A stretch of DNA of 7,190 nucleotides, from assembly GCA_002422065.1 (NCBI GenBank), contig DITO01000046.1:1-7190 (forward strand), read 5' to 3'. The position numbers were made by a program, and so were the translations under genes. This DNA is from Erysipelotrichaceae bacterium UBA6182 (GTDB lineage: Bacteria; Bacillota_I; Bacilli_A; Erysipelotrichales; Erysipelotrichaceae). The notes below the pieces were generated by a model that had not been told where the DNA came from, did no database searches, and saw nothing but the letters and a program-made list of their open reading frames with translations. Below, one piece after another: positions 1 through 6,466 of the stretch (positions are counted from its first letter, which is position 1; the number at the start of each line of letters is the position of its first letter).

Positions 1-1
1 T

Positions 2-23
2 GAGGGTGCTTAATTGCACTCTC
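2..23. other. Hairpin at window edge, possible regulatory or intergenic structure
   Basis: Bases 2-9 can pair with 16-23 (one G-T wobble) around a six-base TTAATT loop. No run of T follows, so it does not look like an intrinsic terminator. It lies 17 bases before the first start codon and could affect translation of that gene, or belong to the end of an upstream gene outside the window. Function not determinable. Confidence 0.3.
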
Positions 24-39
24 TCACTACGGTGATGAT

Positions 40-330
40 ATGATTAAAATTGATATATATAATAACGCAGTAGAGATTAACGGACACGCCAATCAAGAGA
101 TATGTTATCAAGTTTCCATTGCTTCGTTTATATTAGCAAATGCTATGGGAGATTTAGGAGAGCGTGTTTCACATGAAGCACAAGATAACACTGGTTACAC
201 TAAAATAGTATTTAATATCACATATGACACACAATTATTGAGAAACAGTTACGAGCGTGATATGAGATTATGGTTTGGCGATTTCTATTCAAACGATGTA
301 ATAATCAATAGAATAGATAACGAGGTGTAA
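40..330 (+). CDS. Prp-like (DUF464 / YsxB family) small protein, likely without protease activity
   Basis: This 96-residue protein resembles the Prp cysteine protease family, which in Firmicutes trims the N-terminus of ribosomal protein L27 and in some staphylococcal phages cleaves capsid or scaffold proteins. Visible similarities are the MIKI start, the GHA motif with the would-be catalytic His at residue 16, a following helix (VSIASFILANA), and a C-terminal helix-strand pattern ending near IINRI. Family length is about 105-115 residues. The catalytic Cys of the family motif (VCAA) appears to be Ser26 here and the loop between His and that position is about two residues shorter, so cleavage is doubtful. 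The ATG at 40 has only a weak ribosome binding site (GGTGAT at 31-36), but the start matches the family N-terminus. A 27-residue membrane protein gene follows at once. Assignment is by motif reading only and remains moderate. Confidence 0.55.
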   Translation: MIKIDIYNNAVEINGHANQEICYQVSIASFILANAMGDLGERVSHEAQDNTGYTKIVFNITYDTQLLRNSYERDMRLWFGDFYSNDVIINRIDNEV

Positions 331-332
331 TT

Positions 333-416
333 ATGGAAATTATATACATACTATTTATATGCACAATGGCAATGACATTCGTTGCTATGAATAAGATTGA
401 TGATAAAGAAGAATGA
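333..416 (+). CDS. 27-residue single-pass membrane microprotein
   Basis: A short ORF reads MEIIYILFICTMAMTFVAM followed by a charged tail NKIDDKEE. Residues 2-19 would form one transmembrane helix with the acidic/basic tail outside it. GAGGTG at 322-327, overlapping the stop region of the Prp-like gene, is a good ribosome binding site five bases before the ATG. Its TGA stop region in turn supplies the GAGG site of the next gene, so it fits exactly into the operon with no spare bases. Such one-helix proteins are common in phage accessory regions and their roles are mostly unknown. The spacing, ribosome binding site and hydrophobic pattern argue that it is real despite the small size. Confidence 0.65.
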   Translation: MEIIYILFICTMAMTFVAMNKIDDKEE

Positions 417-425
417 GGTAATTGT

Positions 426-629
426 ATGAATGTTAAGTTTAAAGCAAAAGCGTTTGATAATGATATTTGGGTTTATGGATACTATGTAGAGTTTATAGCA
501 TTAACTGGTGAGGGCAGTTTAAACGGTCAAATCACATTAGATAATCAAACTAAATTACATTGTATCGTTGATGACGTTGGTTGTGTGCATAGAGTACATA
601 AAGACACAGTAACCCATGAAGAAGAATGA
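426..629 (+). CDS. Short YopX-like phage protein
   Basis: This 67-residue protein begins with VKFKAKAFDNDIWVYGYYVE, which resembles the N-terminus of the YopX family (basic KFRAK-type start, short loop, then a W-V-Y-G motif), a small protein family common in Firmicutes phages with no agreed function. The segment HRVHKDTVTHEEE resembles the region just before the family's QYTGL-type motif, but the protein ends there, so it is about half the usual 120-140 residues. It may be a naturally short version or a truncated one. GAGG at 415-418 precedes the ATG by seven bases. Its 3' end overlaps the next small gene by 14 bases in another frame. The YopX assignment rests on the N-terminal motif only. 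Confidence 0.6.
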   Translation: MNVKFKAKAFDNDIWVYGYYVEFIALTGEGSLNGQITLDNQTKLHCIVDDVGCVHRVHKDTVTHEEE

Positions 630-705
630 TAAAGAAATTTGGATTATGTTCGCTGTGTTGTTTATTGCACTTGCAGTGATTGGGTATATATTAGGGATAA
701 GATAA
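616..705 (+). CDS. 29-residue single-pass membrane microprotein
   Basis: Starting at the ATG at 616, this frame encodes MKKNDKEIW followed by a clear hydrophobic helix (about residues 8-27, IWIMFAVLFIALAVIGYILG) and a final R. The charged N-terminus and single helix resemble the microprotein at 333-416, so two such genes lie in one short stretch. It overlaps the end of the YopX-like gene by 14 bases, suggesting translational coupling; no strong ribosome binding site of its own is visible before 616, which lowers confidence. An internal ATG at 646 would leave a pure hydrophobic peptide and is less likely. Its stop codon sits inside the AAGGAG that serves the next gene. The overlapping frame on this stretch lacks these features. 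Confidence 0.6.
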   Translation: MKKNDKEIWIMFAVLFIALAVIGYILGIR

Positions 706-722
706 GGAGAAGTGATCTGATT

Positions 723-992
723 ATGGACGATAAGAAATTAAAAGAAATGGCAAAGACTGCACAAGCAGTTACTAGCAAGGGTGCTGAAAAGCCTGATGGT
801 TATGTGTACGCATATCTCAATGGTAAAAAAGAGTTCTTTCCATTAGAGAAAATTGTGATTGCAAGCCGTAACAACATGACTGTCTTAGAGTTGATTGAGA
901 TAGTTGAGAAGCAAGGAAAACACATCGAAGATTTAGAGAAACGATTAGACAAACGCATTGATGAGATAAGTCAAGCAAAAATCATAGATTAG
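723..992 (+). CDS. Hypothetical 89-residue protein with C-terminal coiled coil
   Basis: The protein is soluble and I do not recognise its family. Residues 1-20 are a Lys-rich helix, residues 25-45 carry a short beta-like segment (GYVYAYLNGKKEFFPLEKI), and residues 50-85 form a charged helix with heptad-like spacing (LELIEIVEKQGKHIEDLEKR), probably a coiled coil for oligomerisation. The frame is open further upstream to a TTG at 639, but that part overlaps the membrane microprotein in another frame. The ATG at 723 is preferred because it follows AAGGAG at 704-709. The gap of 13 bases is rather long, although several other genes here also show long spacing. It lies directly before the block of large membrane proteins and might be a cytoplasmic partner, but nothing proves this. 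Confidence 0.8.
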   Translation: MDDKKLKEMAKTAQAVTSKGAEKPDGYVYAYLNGKKEFFPLEKIVIASRNNMTVLELIEIVEKQGKHIEDLEKRLDKRIDEISQAKIID

Positions 993-1005
993 GGGTGAAT
1001 GAAAT

Positions 1006-1665
1006 ATGTTTAAGAAGATAATTTACAATGTATTGATGTTGATGTTAGTTGTTTCATCAATCGTAACAGCACTTGGTATTGCTTACCTTGCCGAACCAGA
1101 CTTTTTTAATTGGTTGTTTGATTGGTTAGATTTAACGGAAGCACAAAAAAGTTATTTCATTACAGGTGTTGGTGGTACGACTATTATGGGTTGGGGTGTT
1201 AGAGTTTTGAGAACTGTTGTTAATTCAGACGCATTAAAACGAGATGCACTTCATCAAATCGAGTTGAATAATTTAGAGAAAAAGCACAATACCGAAATGG
1301 AATTACTTAAGAGCGACTTTTCTGAATCTATCAAAGTTCAAGCCGATAGCACGAACGAGATTATCGCTACGTTGAACATCTTGGTTGAGCAAAACAAGTT
1401 ATTGATTAGCGAGAGAGAAGCAAACGCTGAACGCATGATTGCCATGAGTGATACATTAGTACCTAAGGAAGTTAAGGATAGTTACAATGAGTTCTTGCTA
1501 TCATCACGCAAAATGCCTCAAATTGACACGCTAAAGCATTTTTATGTAGAGAACGTGCAAATTATCAAAGAGATTGTCAAACCTCTTGCAAATGAAGTTA
1601 GGGTTAAAATAAGTGAACGTGTTTCTAAGAATAGGGAAAAAAGTAAGGCTGTGAGTGATGTATGA
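1006..1665 (+). CDS. Membrane protein with two N-terminal helices and a coiled-coil cytoplasmic region
   Basis: This 219-residue protein has a transmembrane helix at about residues 5-28, an aromatic amphipathic stretch (FFNWLFDWLDL, 33-43), a second Gly-rich membrane helix at about 50-68, and then a long charged helical region. Residues 75-145 have coiled-coil character, and the C-terminus is basic (VKISERVSKNREKSK). Both ends are probably cytoplasmic. AGGGGTGA at 991-998 is the ribosome binding site, seven bases before the ATG. The stop overlaps the start of the next gene in ATGA, which indicates translational coupling and probably stoichiometric production of the two membrane proteins. The layout of two helices plus a cytoplasmic coiled coil resembles some holin or membrane-anchor proteins, but no family is recognised and no lysin gene is nearby. 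Confidence 0.88.
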   Translation: MFKKIIYNVLMLMLVVSSIVTALGIAYLAEPDFFNWLFDWLDLTEAQKSYFITGVGGTTIMGWGVRVLRTVVNSDALKRDALHQIELNNLEKKHNTEMELLKSDFSESIKVQADSTNEIIATLNILVEQNKLLISEREANAERMIAMSDTLVPKEVKDSYNEFLLSSRKMPQIDTLKHFYVENVQIIKEIVKPLANEVRVKISERVSKNREKSKAVSDV

Positions 1666-2195
1666 AAATATGGCAAAGACTAATTACTTTAATATTATGG
1701 TTGACAGCAACAACGGTTGCGTTTGGAGTACCACTATGGCGTATATTCGATAAGTTAGTTATTGAACATTACGAGGTTACAAGAGCGAGATGGTCTTTTG
1801 CGATAGCGTTCGTTTTGATGGGTGTTGGTCTTATTGGTATTAAGGTTTTGAAAGCGTGGTATGAACGCAAGTTGCAAAGCATAGATGTAGCCAATGAGTT
1901 AGGCGTTGTTGGTACAACCCCACTTATCATTAAGCGTGTCTTGTTACTCATGCAAGTCGCAATTCCATTATCAGCATTTTCATTGTTTTTATATGGTGTA
2001 TCACTCATACCAGATATGCCGTCTTACAAGATATTTCTTGGTTTCATGTATTGGTTTCTTGGTGGTTTCTTTATCTACTTACTACATGATGTGATTAAAA
2101 ATCACTTCTATACTAGAAATGCTATTGCTAAGGCATTGAAGATGGACATGAAAAAAGAGCAGTTAAAAGAACGTAGATTAAGAATTACAAGATAA
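1662..2195 (+). CDS. Four-helix integral membrane protein, unknown function
   Basis: This 177-residue protein has four predicted membrane helices at about residues 7-26, 44-62, 93-116 and 122-144. A charged loop lies between helices 2 and 3 (about 63-92), and a basic C-terminal tail (about 145-177, rich in Lys and Arg) is probably cytoplasmic. It starts within the stop codon of the upstream two-helix protein (ATGA overlap). Its first half echoes the neighbour's layout: helix, amphipathic stretch, helix, then a charged segment. No transport, holin or immunity motif is recognised. Together with the genes on either side it forms a block of three membrane proteins that likely work at the host envelope. 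Confidence 0.88.
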   Translation: MKIWQRLITLILWLTATTVAFGVPLWRIFDKLVIEHYEVTRARWSFAIAFVLMGVGLIGIKVLKAWYERKLQSIDVANELGVVGTTPLIIKRVLLLMQVAIPLSAFSLFLYGVSLIPDMPSYKIFLGFMYWFLGGFFIYLLHDVIKNHFYTRNAIAKALKMDMKKEQLKERRLRITR

Positions 2196-2222
2196 AAAGT
2201 TCTTGAAGGGAGATAGATTATT

Positions 2223-3257
2223 ATGTTAAAAGGATTTAGAATTACCATTTATATTTTCATGTATATCGTACTTGTAGCACTTACAGGTTTACTGAACGTG
2301 GTGATATTAAAAGAGTTTGATTGGAGTGCATTCTTAGACATTGAGTTTTGGATACCTATTGGAATCAATAACGCATTTTACTTTGCTGCTTTTGTGATTA
2401 CAGTTGGTCTTGTCTATGATGTCTTAGAATACAAAGATAAAGACTATCAAGAAATAGAACAAGATATTCGTGATGAGCGTGATAAGTTGGTTTCTGATGA
2501 GTTCAAGCAACAAATTATCAATCGTAATTTCGTGGAAAAGAAAAACGTTTGGTTTCAATATGTTAATATTTGGTTGGGTAATCTTCAATCAAAGTTAAGA
2601 CACAAAACGGCTTTCGTTATGAAAACAAAACCTAAAGAGTTATGGAATCGTAAAGCACTTAATTATGAACGTAAGAAAACAACCCTTAATGATTTTAAGA
2701 CAAAGTCATGGGTAGATAGCAACCTTATATTCCGCAAGAAATTAGGTTGGGGTTTGCTAGGGTGGTTTAAGAAATTACACTATCCTGAAATTACAGTGAA
2801 TGAAATTATATACGGATCAGTTTCTATGAAGCCTAAAAAGAGTGAATTAGAACGCCATATCATTCGTGGACAAATTATTAAAAAGTCAGTTACAACCGCT
2901 ATCTCGATTATGCTATCGGTTATCGTGAGTATCTTACAAGTTGAACGTTTCATGTCACCAATATCTATTCTTATCGCACTTGCTATTATGCTGTTCACCA
3001 TTTTAATCAATGTGGTTGTCGGTGTGTTCGCTGGGTTCAAAGCCCATAAGGATAGAGTGAATAATGCTACGATTAGATTGGGTGTTGTGTTTGATTTTAT
3101 GAGTGGTAAGAGATACCCAGACGCACCTATCATTGATTATGTTCCTGAACCGATAAAGGAAGATAGTAAACCAAAGGAAGCACCTAAGCAATTAGATGAC
3201 TTACCAAATTCCATTGATTTAACATTGAATAAAGAAAAAGAGCCTATTCTTACATAG
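2223..3257 (+). CDS. Large membrane protein with paired N- and C-terminal helices
   Basis: The largest gene in the window encodes 344 residues. Helices at about 7-29 and 43-66 are followed by a soluble, strongly charged central domain (about 68-215) with several Trp residues. Two more helices at about 222-242 and 248-271 follow, then a Pro- and Lys/Glu-rich tail (about 276-344). By the positive-inside rule both ends and the central domain are probably cytoplasmic. AAGGGAGA at 2206-2213 precedes the ATG by nine bases. It is the last gene of the rightward operon, and its TAG stop lies inside the 3' arm of the terminator hairpin. No known family is recognised. It may form a complex with the two preceding membrane proteins. 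Confidence 0.9.
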   Translation: MLKGFRITIYIFMYIVLVALTGLLNVVILKEFDWSAFLDIEFWIPIGINNAFYFAAFVITVGLVYDVLEYKDKDYQEIEQDIRDERDKLVSDEFKQQIINRNFVEKKNVWFQYVNIWLGNLQSKLRHKTAFVMKTKPKELWNRKALNYERKKTTLNDFKTKSWVDSNLIFRKKLGWGLLGWFKKLHYPEITVNEIIYGSVSMKPKKSELERHIIRGQIIKKSVTTAISIMLSVIVSILQVERFMSPISILIALAIMLFTILINVVVGVFAGFKAHKDRVNNATIRLGVVFDFMSGKRYPDAPIIDYVPEPIKEDSKPKEAPKQLDDLPNSIDLTLNKEKEPILT

Positions 3258-3269
3258 GCTCTTATTTTT
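3237..3269. terminator. Bidirectional intrinsic terminator between convergent operons
   Basis: Bases 3238-3247 pair perfectly with 3254-3263 (core AGAGCCTAT with ATAGGCTCT) around a six-base loop TCTTAC. On the right side TTATTTTTAT follows, and on the left side an A-rich run (AAAGAAAAA) gives a U-run for the opposite strand. It therefore serves both the rightward operon ending at 3257 and the leftward operon ending at 3274. The stop codon of the rightward gene is part of the stem. Confidence 0.92.
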
Positions 3270-3273
3270 ATAT

Positions 3274-3840
3274 TTATTGTGATAATAGTGTTCTTAAATC
3301 ACCATAGCGGATAAATAATCTTGTATCGGTTCTTGCAACCATGTAATGCAACCATAAGTTATTGTCTTGATAGATAACCCTAATCACATCTGAAAGTTTG
3401 TATGATGTTGCTAAGATAGGCAACGTTCCATAGGTTGATAATACATCGTCATTTAACCTTTGGTTGCTTTCATGCCATGCTGTTTCAGGTATGTTTTCCC
3501 ATTTCAAATCACTCACAACATAAACCGAGATCGATGTCTTAGATTTAATATTATAATTACCATATAATTGATATCTAATTTCATTGGTCTGCACATATAA
3601 TTCAAGATTACCAATTTCATTCGACTCATAAAATCTTAATTCATTGATAGTGGGTAAGTAAACCTTTTGTACGAGTTCACCTGTCTTTTTATCAACTTCG
3701 TAATATAACGATACTACGATATAATCATCATCATGTGATGTGTCATTAAGGTCGATACCGTTCAAAACGCACCCCATGACACTTACTGATAACATCAATG
3801 CGATAAATATTAAAAATAATTTCTTAATCATTATAATCAA
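3274..3840 (-). CDS. Predicted lipoprotein, unknown function
   Basis: The 188-residue product starts with a basic N-terminus (IKK), a hydrophobic segment (LFLIFIALMLSVSV) and a lipobox VMGC, with the lipidated Cys at residue 24. An acidic linker (DTSHDDD) follows, then a domain rich in beta strands. It would be anchored on the outer face of the cytoplasmic membrane. The start is ambiguous. TTG at 3840 is six bases after AAAGGAG, while ATG at 3831 gives a more usual signal peptide (MIKKLF) but with 15 bases of spacing. It is the last gene of the leftward operon. Some prophages encode lipoproteins that block superinfection or DNA entry, so an exclusion role is possible, but I see no diagnostic motif for it. 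Confidence 0.88.
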   Translation of the reverse strand: MIIMIKKLFLIFIALMLSVSVMGCVLNGIDLNDTSHDDDYIVVSLYYEVDKKTGELVQKVYLPTINELRFYESNEIGNLELYVQTNEIRYQLYGNYNIKSKTSISVYVVSDLKWENIPETAWHESNQRLNDDVLSTYGTLPILATSYKLSDVIRVIYQDNNLWLHYMVARTDTRLFIRYGDLRTLLSQ

Positions 3841-3843
3841 TCA

Positions 3844-4413
3844 CTACTCCTTTACTTTTGTTACTTCTTCTTCCGCTTCTTCAACATTTTCTTCAATAGG
3901 TTCAGCATTGACTGTTTCGTTTGCTCCCTCGATAGGTTCAATATTGTCAGTTGCTAAGAATCCGCTTTCTCTCATCATTGCCTTAAGCATTGTATTGAAC
4001 TCATCGGTATCACCGTTCACTTCTGCATAAGGTAGGATTGACTTGAAGTAATCATGGTCGAATAGACCCTCACCATAAGTATGCTCTTTGATACTTTCTA
4101 ACAATGCAAATTCTTTCTTGTCTTTGTCTTTGGCTTCTTCAATAACCTTATTGATTTGGTCGATGTGTTGTGCAACGGTTTGACCCATTGAAATCCACAA
4201 CTTAGATGACTTAGCATAACTCTCATGGCTTTCATTACTTAAAAATCTTTGAATCTTTTCTACCGCTTTAAGTTCGTGTTCATGTTGTTGAACATTTCTA
4301 CGTCTATAAAAAATGCTAAACGCTACACGATTGATAAGTCTTTTAACCTTGTCAATCTCCACTTGATCCGTTAATACCTTTAGTTCTACTGCTTCTTTTA
4401 CTTGCTCACTCAT
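3844..4413 (-). CDS. Soluble helical protein with acidic C-terminal tail
   Basis: This 189-residue protein is mostly helical and hydrophilic. Residues 15-45 include a basic stretch (FYRRRN), residues 45-115 are helical, and about residues 158-189 form a low-complexity acidic tail (EENVEEAEEEV). No catalytic motif or family is recognised. It begins in an ATGA overlap with the upstream membrane protein gene and has GAGGAG at 4430-4425, 11 bases before the ATG, so both genes are probably translated together. Three bases separate its stop from the TTG of the lipoprotein gene. The order membrane protein, soluble acidic protein, lipoprotein could describe one envelope-associated complex, but that is inference from position only. 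Confidence 0.88.
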   Translation of the reverse strand: MSEQVKEAVELKVLTDQVEIDKVKRLINRVAFSIFYRRRNVQQHEHELKAVEKIQRFLSNESHESYAKSSKLWISMGQTVAQHIDQINKVIEEAKDKDKKEFALLESIKEHTYGEGLFDHDYFKSILPYAEVNGDTDEFNTMLKAMMRESGFLATDNIEPIEGANETVNAEPIEENVEEAEEEVTKVKE

Positions 4414-4997
4414 TGTTTGTTATTCTCCTCTTTTTTAAGTTTAAGTTCTTTGATTTTTTCGTTGTATTTATCAATGTCTTGTTGATAAAACTTATCCCAA
4501 TTTTTTAGGCTGTCCTTCCTATCTTTGATTTTATTTTGTAGTTGTTCAATTTCATAATCGTAATCAATAGGTTTTGGAAGATTCTTAATCTGCTCAATGA
4601 GATGTTTTTGCTTTCTACTTAATCCACCTTCGTGTTGTGCAAACACTCTACCGTTATATTGAACAACGACATATTCACGTCTAAAACCGCTGTACTCAAT
4701 GTTGTTTCGAGATACAAAGTTATCTTCTTGAAAACCAAGATTTCTTAATGCAATCTTATTATCATCTGTCAATTCGTGAATTGTAAATGTGTCATAATCC
4801 ACAGTACTGTCAATTAACTTTTCGTACCACGCTATTAACCATAAGAATGGTGCAACAAATAAACCTACTACAAATGCAAATAATATTAACCAAACATCTT
4901 TTAATTTCTTTCTGGGATTATCAACCCAATACCCAACCAATGTGTTAATGAATATCAACACCGCATAACCAATCAATAACCATAAATACCATTCCAT
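4410..4997 (-). CDS. Two-helix membrane protein with C-terminal coiled coil
   Basis: The 195-residue product has an N-terminal membrane helix at about residues 3-23 (WYLWLLIGYAVLIFINTLVG) and a second at about 37-58 (VWLILFAFVVGLFVAPFLWLI), joined by a basic loop (NPRKKLKD), so the loop is probably cytoplasmic. A middle globular part (about 65-135) follows, then a highly charged helix (about 145-195, Lys/Glu rich) that should form a coiled coil. AAGGGAGAG at 5016-5008 lies ten bases before the ATG and overlaps the end of the upstream gene. No family is recognised. Confidence 0.88.
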   Translation of the reverse strand: MEWYLWLLIGYAVLIFINTLVGYWVDNPRKKLKDVWLILFAFVVGLFVAPFLWLIAWYEKLIDSTVDYDTFTIHELTDDNKIALRNLGFQEDNFVSRNNIEYSGFRREYVVVQYNGRVFAQHEGGLSRKQKHLIEQIKNLPKPIDYDYEIEQLQNKIKDRKDSLKNWDKFYQQDIDKYNEKIKELKLKKEENNKQ

Positions 4998-5004
4998 AAT
5001 TTAC

Positions 5005-5514
5005 TTACTCTCCCTTTTTAATTTTTTCGCTCGTAAGCGTTGTTTCAGTTTTTAAAATCTCATCACGCAACCATAAGCGTAGTGTGTCGCTCTTAACCTC
5101 TTTGTAGTTCGCTCTCGGTTTTGAAAGCACTAGATTAGGGTTTTTGAGTTCAGCACGATACAGTTGTTTAATACCGTAGAAGTGGGTTGTTTCATTTCTT
5201 TCTAGCAACGCCACATCTTGATAAGTCTTGTAAAGGTGTTTGTCCTTTACCTTTTTTCTTAAGAGTTCTCGATACTTCACAAGTTGCAAGTAGTATTGAT
5301 TTGCGATTGACAACCCTTTCATATTCCACATACTCTCGTGCAAGTATATGCGTATCTTTTTCATGTAGTAATTTGGTATCTCGATTTCACTTACCACTAG
5401 CAAGCCACAATCATCAACCGCTTTTATGCTAACTCCCATGATTCTAACGAGTGTTGTTTCTTTAGTCCTCGTGTTTGTATGGTCGCTCTTTATGTTGCCC
5501 TTTTCATAGCCCAT
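5005..5514 (-). CDS. Hypothetical phage protein, 169 residues
   Basis: I do not recognise this protein. The N-terminal 25 residues are polar and Thr/Lys rich. Residues 25-60 look like beta strands (VSIKAVDDCGLLVVSEIEI), and the rest is Lys-, Arg- and Tyr-rich and helical (YRELLRKKVKDKHLYK and onward). The strongly basic C-terminal half would suit nucleic-acid binding, but no defined motif such as a helix-turn-helix can be pointed out. The ATG at 5514 overlaps the end of the RuvC-like gene by 11 bases and has AGAGGGG shortly upstream. A later start at the ATG encoding MGVSIKA (residue 26) is possible but has no clear ribosome binding site. Its overlap with the RuvC-like gene suggests coordinated expression and possibly a DNA-related role. 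Confidence 0.85.
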   Translation of the reverse strand: MGYEKGNIKSDHTNTRTKETTLVRIMGVSIKAVDDCGLLVVSEIEIPNYYMKKIRIYLHESMWNMKGLSIANQYYLQLVKYRELLRKKVKDKHLYKTYQDVALLERNETTHFYGIKQLYRAELKNPNLVLSKPRANYKEVKSDTLRLWLRDEILKTETTLTSEKIKKGE

Positions 5515-6013
5515 AATACCCCTCTACGCTCTTTTTATATCGGTTTGTAGTAAATGCACTGCCCATGACAATAGCGTCCGCTACACCTAAATCATTACGC
5601 TGATAATCGTTGCTATCATATTGAAGTCCTGGAGTTACAATGTTGTAAACCCTATTCACGATTTCAATTTTCTCTAACGCAAGTTTCTTACATTGTATTC
5701 TATCACCGAATAAGTACTTCTCCCAACCATGAACGGACGGTGTCGCATAGACAATTCCAAGTTGTTCGCAAATCAATTTAATGATAGTTCTAATACGGAT
5801 CAGTTTAAGTGCAGTTCTTCGCTTTGTGTTTTCAAAGTCCACCCCATGCACCACGATATAAGAAAGTCCTTTGTCTTTAGCAAACGCACTAATCGTTTCA
5901 TACAGCACATCAAGATGTTCCGTTTGTAGTTTACCATATTCTATAAGGTTTTCACCCTCAAAATATGCGTAACACACTTGTTCAGTTTCATTCCCTATCG
6001 CTAATGTTTTCAT
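5504..6013 (-). CDS. RuvC-like (Holliday junction resolvase fold) protein, catalytic acids apparently missing
   Basis: The 169-residue length and pattern match the small RuvC-type resolvases of Firmicutes phages: first strand TLAIGNETE followed by YAYFEGENLIEYGKL, second strand YIVVHGV followed by a long Arg-rich helix (NTKRRTALKLIRIRT), a LGIVYATPS segment, and a C-terminal helix GVADAIVMGSAF. Active members need four acids: Asp in strand 1 (xxIDxxT), Glu in VVxE, and two Asp in DxADA. Here these align with Gly7, His56 and Gly143, leaving only Asp146, so the protein may bind branched DNA without cutting it. The start is ATG 6013 rather than GTG 6025, because that GTG lies inside the AAGGAGTG ribosome binding site (6030-6023). 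The ribosome binding site itself lies in the end of the upstream gene. Confidence 0.72.
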   Translation of the reverse strand: MKTLAIGNETEQVCYAYFEGENLIEYGKLQTEHLDVLYETISAFAKDKGLSYIVVHGVDFENTKRRTALKLIRIRTIIKLICEQLGIVYATPSVHGWEKYLFGDRIQCKKLALEKIEIVNRVYNIVTPGLQYDSNDYQRNDLGVADAIVMGSAFTTNRYKKSVEGYYGL

Positions 6014-6021
6014 GTTTTTTA

Positions 6022-6213
6022 TCACTCCTTGTTTTTAATTACTTGTAATGTTATAAGTTCATACACGCCATAACCTTTAATCATCGACCATTTATTTTTG
6101 GCTTCTAATTGTCTTGTCGCTTCCTCTAAATCGGTATAACATTTACCCTTATTCGTTGTTATGTCAAGACCTATACCACCCTCTGGACTCATTATGATAT
6201 ATACTTCTTCCAA
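6022..6213 (-). CDS. Small hypothetical protein (63 residues)
   Basis: The product is small and compact, with beta-like segments (EEVYIIMSP, GIGLDITTN), a short helix (DLEEATRQLEAKN) and a closing strand (YGVYELITLQV). This pattern is common in tiny phage proteins, but I cannot name a family. Start choice: an in-frame GTG at 6222 overlaps the upstream gene, but it sits inside the AGAGGTG ribosome binding site (6226-6220). The TTG at 6213 is six bases after that site and is preferred. The stop overlaps the AAGGAGTG that serves the RuvC-like gene, so the two are translated in close sequence. Confidence 0.75.
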   Translation of the reverse strand: MEEVYIIMSPEGGIGLDITTNKGKCYTDLEEATRQLEAKNKWSMIKGYGVYELITLQVIKNKE

Positions 6214-6214
6214 G

Positions 6215-6451
6215 TTATTCACCTCTTTCCTCTGTTAATGCCTTGATATAGTCAATAATATCTTGCATACATTTTGTGTCAAAATCTAAATCAGCACATG
6301 GGCTAAATACATACGCTCTAAAACCTACACGCCAATATATAGTTCCTAATAGTTCATCACCTTTATTCATAACTCTAACATGATACGTTTTCTTGCCTTG
6401 ATATTTATACCTTGAGAATATCAAATATTTAGTTGTTACTCTATCTTCCAT
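6215..6451 (-). CDS. Small phage-type conserved protein with W-R-Y-F-P / C-DI pattern
   Basis: This 78-residue protein has a lysine/arginine-rich start with beta strands (TKYLIFSRY, KTYHVRVMNK), then LLGTIYWRVGFRAYVFSP and FDTKCMQDIIDYIKAL. The sequence I-x-W with R-x-Y-x-F-x-P, followed by a Cys and DI-x-x-[FY]-I, recalls a widespread family of small phage and prophage proteins in which a short beta sheet precedes one C-terminal helix. Its function is not established. I recognise the pattern from memory and cannot give a family accession. The ribosome binding site is strong (AGGGTGGTGAT, about 6468-6458), six bases before the ATG, and overlaps the stop of the upstream gene. Confidence 0.82.
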   Translation of the reverse strand: MEDRVTTKYLIFSRYKYQGKKTYHVRVMNKGDELLGTIYWRVGFRAYVFSPCADLDFDTKCMQDIIDYIKALTEERGE

Positions 6452-6466
6452 TTAATAATCACCACC

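Noticed and set aside
639..722. N-terminal extension of the 89-residue protein from a TTG at 639
   Set aside because: It has no ribosome binding site and overlaps a membrane microprotein in another frame; the ATG at 723 follows AAGGAG and gives a coherent protein.
1769..2008. Open frame on the minus strand under the four-helix membrane protein gene
   Set aside because: It is antisense to a well-supported gene, has no ribosome binding site context and no recognisable protein features; the same applies to other antisense frames at 2780-3133, 3003-3191, 3740-4030, 5187-5432 and 5729-5929.
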